DNA from: Planctomycetota bacterium
GTDB taxonomy: Bacteria > Planctomycetota > UBA8108
Assembly: GCA_022451445.1 (NCBI GenBank)
Contig: JAKUSY010000239.1
Span: 1-5,368 of the forward strand
DNA: 5,368 bases
Direction: 5' to 3'
This document shows, piece by piece, positions 1 to 5,368 of the stretch (the stretch's first letter is position 1; each line of letters starts with the position of its first letter). The notes below the pieces were generated by a model. That model did not search any database. It was given only the letters and a program-made list of their open reading frames with translations, and was not told where the DNA came from. A program made the position numbers and the translations under genes.

Positions 1-11
1 GAACCCCTCCT

Positions 12-16
12 GGAGG
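12..16 (+). promoter_or_regulatory. Shine-Dalgarno site of the first gene
   Basis: A perfect GGAGG lies 7 nt before the ATG at position 24, which fixes that start. It is the right arm of a short palindrome, CCTCC-T-GGAGG (6-16). A four-base-pair hairpin with a three-base loop could partly cover the ribosome site, but it is too small to call a regulator. Confidence 0.8.
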
Positions 17-23
17 AAAAACC

Positions 24-2000
24 ATGTGCAGGAAAAACATTCTACTGATGGTTTTGCTGGTGACCCTCCCGGCATCCCGCCTCACGGCGACGGTCCTGCT
101 GTTTGAGAACGTCAGGCTGCCCATCGACAAGGAGATGGCCGGACTGCAGTCAGTGCCGGGCTACGGTGACCATGTCACGGGCACCGGCGCGGGAGGGTTC
201 ACCGATTCCTTCTCCATGGGCAATGGATGGACGCCGAATATCGCCCTGGATTTCAGCGCCGGCAATGACCGCAAGACGGTCAATACCTGGCGCGATGGCT
301 GGGACGGCGGAGATGGCGCCAACTACCTGCTGGATGGAGACCCCCGGCCCCGGGGCTCCGGGCCTCCCTGGTACTATTGGTATACCTTCACCCCCAGGGG
401 CGGCGGCGGGGTTGTCATCAACTCGTTAGACCTCGACGGCGCGGGCGAAAACACCAACCGAGTCGACTGGAAAATCTACGCGAACTCAAAGATCGGCAAG
501 GCCCTTGCCGCGGGCTCGACGGGAAAATTCGCCGGCGATCGAAAAGGCATCGACCTGGGAATGAGGCGGCCCTATTTTGGCGTGGTGGTTCTTGAGCTGG
601 TCCGCTCAGGCGCCCGCACCACCCTGGCCGTGGACAACCTGAATTTCGATGAGGCGCCGCCAACGGAAAACAAAGGAGGGGAGGTCCGGGTCGGCCACCG
701 CAAACAGCTCCTCGTGGATGACTACGTCATCGCCGCGACCACCAATGTCACGCGCGACCTGGGCAGGGTAACCAGGCTCAACGGCGGGAAGCCGGTTTTC
801 AACGCCGGGTTTTACGGAACGGTCCTCTACGACGAAGGAAAATTCAAGCTGTGGTACAGGGGGAACCCCTACGGGTACGCTGAATCCACTGACGGCATAC
901 GTTTTCAAAAAGTTTCCAGGCTGGTCGGCCTTGATACCGCCCGCGGTGATAGCGCCACGTTCTACATCGATCCGCATGAGACCGACCCGGCCCATCGGTA
1001 CAAGGCCTGCTACGCCCATGCGACGATCCGGGCCGCCCTCTCCTATTCCGCCGACGGCATCCACTGGAAACCCTACAACAACGGGAACCCCGTCACCGGC
1101 CGGGCTGCTGATACCACCAACCACATCACCTGGGATGAAGATGCGAAGGTCTACCGTCTCTTCACGCGCACCGATTACCCACGTCCTCCCGATGGTCTCG
1201 AGGTTCGCGGCACACGCAGCATGACCAACCCGGACATCAAGGCGGACCCAACCGCCTGGAAGCTCGTGCGGGAATGGATGTTCGACCGCGAGGGGCCCGA
1301 GGAGTGCAGGCGCCGGCAGATCTACGGCCTCAGCGACTGGATCTACCACGGCGTTCACTTCGCCCAGATGATGGTATTCGAATGGCCGGGAGATCTGAGC
1401 GAAGGCCCCACCGACTACCACAAGCGCCACGAGCGGGACGTGCTGGAGTACTACATCGCCACCAGCCGGGATGGTGACAGCTGGGATCTCGCGTGGGTCT
1501 ACTCCGGGAAAAAGATGATCCCGCGCGGCCCGGAGGGCTCCTGGGACAAGGACCTCCTCGAGCCCGCCTCGGAGATCATCACACATGCCGACAAGCACTG
1601 GCTCTACTACGCAGGGGCCAACGAACGGCATGGAGCGCCGCGGCCGTCCATCGGGATCGGTGTCGCCACTCTCCGGCTTGATGGATTCGTGTTCCTCGAG
1701 GCGAAGAATACGCCGGGAACCGTCCTGACCCGGCCGTTCCGGCTGGAGGGCGGCAGACTCCAGGTCAATGTCGAAGGCGAGGAGGTCCGGGTGGAGGTGC
1801 TCAAGAGCGATGGAGAGCCGCTACCCGCCTTCTGCGGGAAGCAAGCCACGCGGTACCGCCGGGTCGACGAGCTTCGCCTGGAGCCCGAATGGAAGAACGG
1901 CGGCCGTTTATCCACACTGAAAGGGCGCGTCATTCGGCTGAAATTCCACCTGAGGAACGCGAAACTGTATTCATTCCAGGTCCCGGAAGAGGCCGGCTGA
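24..2000 (+). CDS. Secreted jelly-roll / GH32-GH43-like beta-propeller fusion protein
   Basis: A 658-residue protein, complete, with a strong ribosome site before its ATG. Residues 1-22 look like a Sec signal peptide: MCRK, a hydrophobic run, then likely cleavage near LTA. Residues 23 to about 209 form a beta-rich domain with VPGYGDHVTG, GWTPNIALDF and a closing LAVDNLNF; these resemble the exported domains of PEP-CTERM proteins, although no PEP-CTERM anchor is present. From about residue 226 (KQLLVDDYVI) to 560 runs a five-bladed-propeller-like region of the type often labelled GH32/GH43-like in Planctomycetota and Lentisphaerota. It has three Asp-box-like turns: STDGIRF (288), SADGIHW (342) and SRDGDSW (481). 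The C-terminal part, from about GTVLTRPFRLEGG (565) to 653, looks like the beta-sandwich that ends these proteins. Binding or cleavage of a glycan outside the cytoplasm is an inference; I cannot assign catalytic residues or a substrate. It converges on the DUF3500-like gene. Coding status is near certain, family moderately sure. Confidence 0.85.
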   Translation: MCRKNILLMVLLVTLPASRLTATVLLFENVRLPIDKEMAGLQSVPGYGDHVTGTGAGGFTDSFSMGNGWTPNIALDFSAGNDRKTVNTWRDGWDGGDGANYLLDGDPRPRGSGPPWYYWYTFTPRGGGGVVINSLDLDGAGENTNRVDWKIYANSKIGKALAAGSTGKFAGDRKGIDLGMRRPYFGVVVLELVRSGARTTLAVDNLNFDEAPPTENKGGEVRVGHRKQLLVDDYVIAATTNVTRDLGRVTRLNGGKPVFNAGFYGTVLYDEGKFKLWYRGNPYGYAESTDGIRFQKVSRLVGLDTARGDSATFYIDPHETDPAHRYKACYAHATIRAALSYSADGIHWKPYNNGNPVTGRAADTTNHITWDEDAKVYRLFTRTDYPRPPDGLEVRGTRSMTNPDIKADPTAWKLVREWMFDREGPEECRRRQIYGLSDWIYHGVHFAQMMVFEWPGDLSEGPTDYHKRHERDVLEYYIATSRDGDSWDLAWVYSGKKMIPRGPEGSWDKDLLEPASEIITHADKHWLYYAGANERHGAPRPSIGIGVATLRLDGFVFLEAKNTPGTVLTRPFRLEGGRLQVNVEGEEVRVEVLKSDGEPLPAFCGKQATRYRRVDELRLEPEWKNGGRLSTLKGRVIRLKFHLRNAKLYSFQVPEEAG

Positions 2001-2006
2001 CCGGCC
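1991..2006. terminator. GC-only hairpin at the convergent gene junction, possible weak terminator
   Basis: GGCCGG (1991-1996) and CCGGCC (2001-2006) form a perfect six-base-pair stem around a CTGA loop that holds the last bases of the first gene, including its TGA stop. The site lies where two genes converge with only 18 bp between their stops, where a two-way terminator would be useful. No T-run follows on either strand, so it is not a standard intrinsic terminator. It could be a chance product of GC-rich sequence. Confidence 0.3.
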
Positions 2007-2018
2007 CGGCTACCCGGC

Positions 2019-3065
2019 TCAGACGCCGACGGAGTCCTGGTAGCTGTTGAGCTTGACCTTGTGCGTATCGGCTACGTTCACCCATACGTGAACATGCGGG
2101 TCGCCGCGGAAATACCAGACGAAGCTCGGCCCCTCCAGGCGCCAGTTGTCGTAGATTCCATCCTTGCCCAGGTCCCCCTCCTTGTAGAAGGCGAGGTGAC
2201 AGGCATCGAGACCGCCCTGCACCTTGAGGCAGCGAACGACCTCATCCTGATCTGACTGGCGAAAAGGATCGAGCAGGAGCTTGAGAACCAATTGAAGATG
2301 CTCTTTCTGGTCCGCCGAAAAATCCGCCACCTTGATGCCGTGAAATTTTCCGGCGGGGCCGCGGAAGCCGACCAGCTCTTCCGAAGGCATTCCGCTGGTA
2401 ACGAGCGCTCGTTTCCTCTGCTTGCCATCGAACATGTCGTAGAGCTTGTTGGCGGCGACGGCCTGGTGCCAGAAGACGTTGCTCGGATGGTTCGGCTTCT
2501 CAAAAGTACTCTCCCCTTCGTGGGCATAGAGGATAGGCCCCCCAAAGGCGACGTGTTCGGCGCTATTTCCATCGCAGCGCAGGGTCATATGCCGACTGGC
2601 GAGAACAAACTCGAACTGCTTCGTTCCGGGCTTGCCGAAGATGGCGATCGACTGGCGCTTGCCGAAGCCGCCGACATCATCCTTCAGCTGCTTGTCATAG
2701 CGCTCGTGCCAGTCCGGATGGGTCATGCCGAGGAATATCTCGCGCATGAGAGCCTTTTGCTCGCCGGTGTAGAAGCCGCTGTCGATCGAGGGCTTCGTGA
2801 TCTTCCAGTTGTTCTCGAGCCGGGTGCGCAGCAGGCCACGCTTCGGCTCGATATAATCCCAGTCGAAGCAGACTGCCTTCTTCTGCTTTTCATTCATGGA
2901 ATCGTAGAGGACCTTCACCAGGGTCTCCGGAACCTCTCGATCTTTCGCCGATGCGATGGGCAGCCGCAGTCCAGGCGAAGCGAGAGCCAGGGCGGCGGCG
3001 CTATACCTGAGAAATTCACGTCGAGGCAAGGCGGACTCAAGAGGACTTCGCGACGACTTCTTCAT
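2019..3065 (-). CDS. Tat-exported DUF3500-like protein of unknown function
   Basis: A 348-residue protein starting at an ATG with AGAGGG 7 nt upstream. The N-terminus carries a twin-arginine signal, PRREFLR (14-20), then a mild hydrophobic stretch (YSAAALALAS) and a likely cleavage site after IASA (37-40). The mature part resembles DUF3500 (Pfam PF12006): a region near 88-112 with SGFYTGEQKALM, a strand pair around FVLASRHMTLRCDGN (153-167), FGGPILYAHEG (174-184), and a C-terminal signature NWRLEGPSFVWYFRG followed by PHVHVWVNV (307-331). Length is in the usual range for that family. No enzyme activity is known for it, so none is assigned. Tat export implies folding before transport, often because of a cofactor or metal; H159, H324 and H326 are possible ligands, which is inference only. 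It is transcribed divergently from the PQQ-like propeller gene and converges on the first gene, so it is probably a single-gene unit. Confidence 0.85.
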   Translation of the reverse strand: MKKSSRSPLESALPRREFLRYSAAALALASPGLRLPIASAKDREVPETLVKVLYDSMNEKQKKAVCFDWDYIEPKRGLLRTRLENNWKITKPSIDSGFYTGEQKALMREIFLGMTHPDWHERYDKQLKDDVGGFGKRQSIAIFGKPGTKQFEFVLASRHMTLRCDGNSAEHVAFGGPILYAHEGESTFEKPNHPSNVFWHQAVAANKLYDMFDGKQRKRALVTSGMPSEELVGFRGPAGKFHGIKVADFSADQKEHLQLVLKLLLDPFRQSDQDEVVRCLKVQGGLDACHLAFYKEGDLGKDGIYDNWRLEGPSFVWYFRGDPHVHVWVNVADTHKVKLNSYQDSVGV

Positions 3066-3072
3066 GTGTACA

Positions 3073-3078
3073 CCCTCT
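3073..3078 (-). promoter_or_regulatory. Shine-Dalgarno site of the DUF3500-like gene
   Basis: Read on the minus strand this is AGAGGG, 7 nt before the ATG at 3065. The spacer includes an eight-base palindrome, GTGTACAC (3066-3073), directly next to the start codon. The site supports the chosen start, and no other in-frame start gives the Tat signal better context. Confidence 0.7.
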
Positions 3079-3104
3079 AAAGGAAATGGTTCAGCTCCGG
3101 CAAT

Positions 3105-3133
3105 AGCCTATTCGAAGCCATGGCCCCTGACAA
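3105..3133 (-). promoter_or_regulatory. Candidate sigma70-type promoter of the DUF3500-like gene
   Basis: On the minus strand TTGTCA (3133-3128, five of six to the -35 consensus) is followed after exactly 17 bp by TAGGCT (3110-3105), which keeps the three most conserved -10 bases, T1, A2 and T6. Transcription would start near 3098 and give a leader of about 33 nt. The -10 box sits inside a perfect inverted repeat, AATAG-C-CTATT (3102-3112), a possible operator. Prediction by eye only. Confidence 0.4.
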
Positions 3134-3148
3134 GGAAAGGGTGAGAAC

Positions 3149-3202
3149 TTGACATTCCTGGCGTCGGGATGGACTCTGATGCGCAGCCGGACTGATTATA
3201 TT
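3149..3202 (+). promoter_or_regulatory. Candidate promoter elements for the PQQ-like propeller / oxygenase pair
   Basis: A perfect TTGACA stands at 3149-3154, but nothing at 16-18 bp downstream matches a -10 box well. A good -10-like TATATT (five of six) lies at 3197-3202, too far away to pair with it and without its own clear -35. Either element may be used. If TATATT is the -10, transcription would begin near 3209, about 25 nt before the ATG at 3234. Confidence 0.3.
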
Positions 3203-3223
3203 GAACCACCCCAGCGCCAAGCC

Positions 3224-3228
3224 GAGGA
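3224..3228 (+). promoter_or_regulatory. Shine-Dalgarno site that decides the start of the PQQ-like gene
   Basis: GAGGA lies 5 nt before the ATG at 3234. The frame is also open from a TTG at 3201, but that codon has no ribosome site, overlaps the TATATT box and would put eleven polar residues before the signal peptide. The ATG at 3234 is therefore preferred. Confidence 0.65.
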
Positions 3229-3233
3229 CCATC

Positions 3234-4475
3234 ATGAGATCCAGCCTCCTCCTTCTGGTTTCCTTTCTCTGCTCTTCCAGCCTGCTGGCGGACTGGCCGC
3301 AATTCCGCGGCCCTGATGGGCAGGGGCACTCGGATGCGGAGGGGATCCCGCTCACCTGGAGTGAAACGAAAAACATCGCCTGGAAAACCGCGATCCCAGG
3401 CGAGGGCTGGTCCTCGCCGGTGATCTCTGGAAGCCAGGTCTGGATGACCAGCTCGGAGAAGAAGGGGCTCTCCCTTCACGCCATCTGCGTCGACCGCGCC
3501 AGCGGCAAGCTCCTCTTCGACATCGAGGTCCTGACGACCTCGGCTGCAGGTCCACGTCACGTCCAGCACGGCTACGCCTCCCCAACGCCGGTCCTGGACG
3601 GCAAGCATGCCTACGTCACCTTCGGGCCGCGCGGCACGGTATGCCTCGACACCGCGGGCAAAATTGTCTGGAAGAATACTGAACTGAATTTCAACGTCAT
3701 CCAGGGAGCCGGAAGCTCGCCGATCCTTCATGAGGACCTGTTGATCCTCACCTGCGACGGCATCGACGTGCAATACATAGCCGCCCTCGACAAATATACC
3801 GGAAAGATCAGGTGGAAGCAGGCTCGACAGCACCTCGAAAGAGTCACGCGCGCGATAGGGAAGATGGCGTACTCGACTCCCCTTGCCAAGACCATCGACG
3901 GAGTCCCTCAATTGGTCAGCTCCGGCGCGGATCATGTCGGGGCCTACGACCTCAGGACCGGCAAGGAGCTCTGGTGGATGCCCTATACCGGCTTCTCGCA
4001 GGTAGGCCGCCCCTCCTACGGCAATGGCCTGTTTTACGTCATCGGCTCGGTAAGCCAGGACAACTTCGCCATCTACGCCGTTCGCCCCGGTAAAGGCCAG
4101 CTGACGGATAAGCAGATCATCTGGAAAAACGCCAGCGGCGTCGGGCATGTCCCCTCCCCCCTGCTTGTCGGCAAGGAGATCTACGCCGTGGACGATAAGG
4201 GCATCACCAGCTGTTTCGATGCCCTGACTGGAAAGGTCCATTGGAAGGAACGCCTCGGTGGTAACTACCGTGCATCCCCCATCGAAATCCGCGGACGGAT
4301 CTATACCTGCAGCCGCGAGGGCGTGAGCCACGTCCTGGCCGCCGGAAAAGAATACAAGGTCCTGGCGACCAACAAGCTCGACGGCAAGCTGATGGCATCT
4401 CCTGCCATTGCCGGCCGGGCGCTCTTCATCAGAAGCGACACCCATCTCTATCGTATCGAGCAGCCCGGGAAATAG
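3234..4475 (+). CDS. Secreted PQQ-like beta-propeller repeat protein (BamB-like fold)
   Basis: A 413-residue protein, complete. Residues 1-19 (MRSSLLLLVS to SLLA) are a Sec signal peptide; the cysteine at 13 lacks a lipobox, so it is not an obvious lipoprotein. The mature protein opens with DWPQFRGPDGQG (20-31), then TWSETKNIAWK and GWSSPVI, the hallmark of the large PQQ-like family of Planctomycetota and Verrucomicrobiota. Blades are marked by repeated GK-x-x-W turns: AGKIVWK (141), TGKIRWK (189), TGKELWW (242) and TGKVHWK (332), plus a variant SGKLLFD (90) and KQIIWK (293). Each is followed by strands of the SSPI / ASPI / YST type. The fold is the pyrrolo-quinoline-quinone-like eight-bladed propeller, but length and lack of recognisable dehydrogenase active-site segments argue for a binding or scaffold role outside the cytoplasm, not a PQQ enzyme. 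True BamB is unlikely, as no outer-membrane assembly genes are nearby. Its stop is 7 bp from the oxygenase start, so the two are probably one operon. Confidence 0.9.
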   Translation: MRSSLLLLVSFLCSSSLLADWPQFRGPDGQGHSDAEGIPLTWSETKNIAWKTAIPGEGWSSPVISGSQVWMTSSEKKGLSLHAICVDRASGKLLFDIEVLTTSAAGPRHVQHGYASPTPVLDGKHAYVTFGPRGTVCLDTAGKIVWKNTELNFNVIQGAGSSPILHEDLLILTCDGIDVQYIAALDKYTGKIRWKQARQHLERVTRAIGKMAYSTPLAKTIDGVPQLVSSGADHVGAYDLRTGKELWWMPYTGFSQVGRPSYGNGLFYVIGSVSQDNFAIYAVRPGKGQLTDKQIIWKNASGVGHVPSPLLVGKEIYAVDDKGITSCFDALTGKVHWKERLGGNYRASPIEIRGRIYTCSREGVSHVLAAGKEYKVLATNKLDGKLMASPAIAGRALFIRSDTHLYRIEQPGK

Positions 4476-4482
4476 GCCTGAG

Positions 4483-5313
4483 ATGAAAAAGGAATTTCGC
4501 GCGATTCCCGGCCGGGAGGACATCGAGGGGATGGAACGCGACCTCCGCTTCCACCCCTCCTTGACCGGGAACCCGCAGGCCTTGTCGCCTGGACAGGTCG
4601 AAAGCTTCAATCGCGATGGCTTTCTCAAGAACCTGCGAGTCTACGATGATGGCGAGATCGACGTCATCCGGACCTACTTTGACGAACTGCTGGAGCGTAC
4701 CCTGGCCTCCGGCGGCGACAGCTATTCCATCAGCACGGCACATCTTCTCTACGGCACCGTCTTCGATATCCTCACCCACCCACCCATAGTGGCTATCGCC
4801 AGGGACGTTCTCGGACCCGATGTCATCGGCTGGGGATCGCATTTTTTCTGCAAGCTCCCCGGCGATGGAAAAGCTGTCGCCTGGCACCAGGACGCCAGCT
4901 ACTGGCCGATGACGCCCTCGAAAACCGCGACCATCTGGCTCGCGATCGACAAGGCGGATCTCGACAACGCCTGCATGAGCTTCATCGCAGGCTCCCACCG
5001 CCACGGCCATCTCGCCTGGCGTGAGAGTGCCGAAGGAGAACACAACGTGCTGAACCAGACGGTGGACGATGCCGAGCGATATGGCGAGGTCGTGCCCATC
5101 GAGCTCGAGGCCGGCGAGGTCTCGGTGCACTCCGACCTGCTCCTGCACGGCTCCAAGGCGAACCAGTCGAAACGGCGCCGCTGCGGATTGACCCTGCGCT
5201 ACTGCTCACCCGAGGTCCGGGCCGAAAATGACTGGCACGAAAAGGGCGTCGTCGTCAGCGGCAGAGACAACTCGGGGAATTGGTCAGACCGGGAACGCCC
5301 GAAAACCGACTGA
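4483..5313 (+). CDS. Phytanoyl-CoA dioxygenase (PhyH) family Fe(II)/2-oxoglutarate oxygenase
   Basis: A 276-residue cytoplasmic protein with no signal peptide. The family hydroxylates an organic substrate using O2 and 2-oxoglutarate, releasing succinate and CO2. The iron triad is intact: H135 and D137 in AWHQDASYW, and distal H222 in LLHGSKANQS. R233, eleven residues after the distal histidine, matches the spacing of the 2-oxoglutarate-binding arginine in human PHYH. Because the HxD aspartate is kept, it should be a hydroxylase and not a SyrB2-type halogenase. Other family blocks are GWGSHFFCKLPGDGK (116-130), NACMSFIAGSHRHGH (162-176) and CGLTLRYCSPEV (234-245). The substrate is unknown; phytanoyl-CoA itself is unlikely to be the natural one in this context. 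Translation may begin at the ATG at 4483 (weak AGG overlapping the upstream stop, implying coupling) or at the ATG at 4531, which has a stronger GGGAGGA 10 nt before it and would give 260 residues. The frame is also open upstream to 4408, inside the preceding gene, but that start is improbable. Confidence 0.92.
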   Translation: MKKEFRAIPGREDIEGMERDLRFHPSLTGNPQALSPGQVESFNRDGFLKNLRVYDDGEIDVIRTYFDELLERTLASGGDSYSISTAHLLYGTVFDILTHPPIVAIARDVLGPDVIGWGSHFFCKLPGDGKAVAWHQDASYWPMTPSKTATIWLAIDKADLDNACMSFIAGSHRHGHLAWRESAEGEHNVLNQTVDDAERYGEVVPIELEAGEVSVHSDLLLHGSKANQSKRRRCGLTLRYCSPEVRAENDWHEKGVVVSGRDNSGNWSDRERPKTD

Positions 5314-5368
5314 ATCGCGGGCTCCCGGGTCTTCCCCATGCGGGCTCATTCCTCCGGCTCAGCCTCCA
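5314..5368. other. Short right-edge stretch with no supported gene
   Basis: These 55 bp follow the oxygenase stop. They contain a direct repeat GCGGGCTC (5317-5324 and 5340-5347) but no hairpin with a T-run. On the minus strand one frame reads EAEPEE and then a TGA (5348-5346), which could be the tail of a convergent gene entering from outside the window, but six codons are too few to support it. Confidence 0.3.

Noticed and set aside
606..1631. A 341-codon open frame on the minus strand inside the first gene.
   Set aside because: Its composition (rich in V, G, D, P) is typical of an antisense shadow, and no domain is recognisable. The plus-strand reading has signal peptide and propeller motifs.
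2292..3080. A 262-codon plus-strand open frame opposite the DUF3500-like gene.
   Set aside because: The minus-strand reading has a Tat signal, a ribosome site and a DUF3500-like signature. The plus-strand product has no recognisable feature and runs into the divergent control region.
3201..3233. TTG start giving an 11-residue extension of the PQQ-like protein.
   Set aside because: It has no ribosome site, overlaps a -10-like box, and would bury the signal peptide behind polar residues.
3234..4475. Quinoprotein (PQQ-dependent) dehydrogenase.
   Set aside because: The protein is shorter than those enzymes (413 versus roughly 550 or more residues) and shows only the propeller repeats, not recognisable active-site segments or a haem site.
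4408..4482. Upstream ATG start for the oxygenase that overlaps the end of the PQQ-like gene.
   Set aside because: The extra 25 residues are out-of-frame translation of the preceding gene and do not resemble any PhyH N-terminus.
3108..4628. A 506-codon open frame on the minus strand, opposite the PQQ-like propeller gene.
   Set aside because: It is entirely antisense to a gene with clear family motifs, has no recognisable domain, and starts inside the oxygenase gene without a good ribosome site. Long antisense frames are expected in GC-rich coding DNA.
4885..4910. Non-haem iron halogenase of the SyrB2 type.
   Set aside because: Those enzymes replace the iron-binding aspartate with a small residue; here the HQD motif keeps the aspartate.
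5314..5368. Terminator or the tail of a minus-strand gene at the right edge.
   Set aside because: No stem with a T-run is present, and only six codons of a possible minus-strand tail are visible.

Overview
The window is GC-rich bacterial DNA (about 60% by eye) with four protein-coding genes filling nearly all of it. No RNA gene, mobile element, CRISPR array or long repeat is visible. The protein types point to the Planctomycetota / Verrucomicrobiota / Lentisphaerota group: a large secreted GH32/GH43-like beta-propeller protein, a Tat-exported DUF3500-like protein, a PQQ-like (BamB-type) propeller opening with DWPQFRGPDG, and a marine-type phytanoyl-CoA dioxygenase (PhyH). This placement is inferred from family resemblance; there is no phylogenetic marker in the window.

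Layout: (1) 24-2000, + strand, a 658-residue exported protein joining an N-terminal jelly-roll-like domain, of the kind seen in PEP-CTERM exported proteins, to a five-bladed-propeller-like glycosidase-type region and a C-terminal beta-sandwich. (2) 2019-3065, - strand, convergent with gene 1 across 18 bp, a 348-residue Tat-signal protein resembling DUF3500. (3) 3066-3233, a 168-bp divergent control region with candidate promoters for both flanking genes and a small palindrome over one -10 box. (4) 3234-4475, + strand, a secreted 413-residue PQQ-like propeller. (5) 4483-5313, + strand, a 276-residue Fe(II)/2-oxoglutarate oxygenase of the PhyH family, only 7 bp behind gene 4 and probably co-transcribed. 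The last 55 bp hold no clear feature.

How they work together: three of the four products carry export signals (two Sec-like, one Tat), and only the oxygenase looks cytoplasmic. A plausible but unproven reading is an accessory catabolic locus: extracytoplasmic proteins that bind or process an external, perhaps glycan-like, substrate, plus a cytoplasmic oxygenase that hydroxylates a small organic molecule. No transporter, regulator or sulfatase is present to confirm this, and no substrate can be named from sequence. I see no convincing new defence, mobile or RNA-based system. The most notable points are the domain fusion in gene 1, the Tat-exported uncharacterised protein, and the tightly linked propeller/oxygenase pair.
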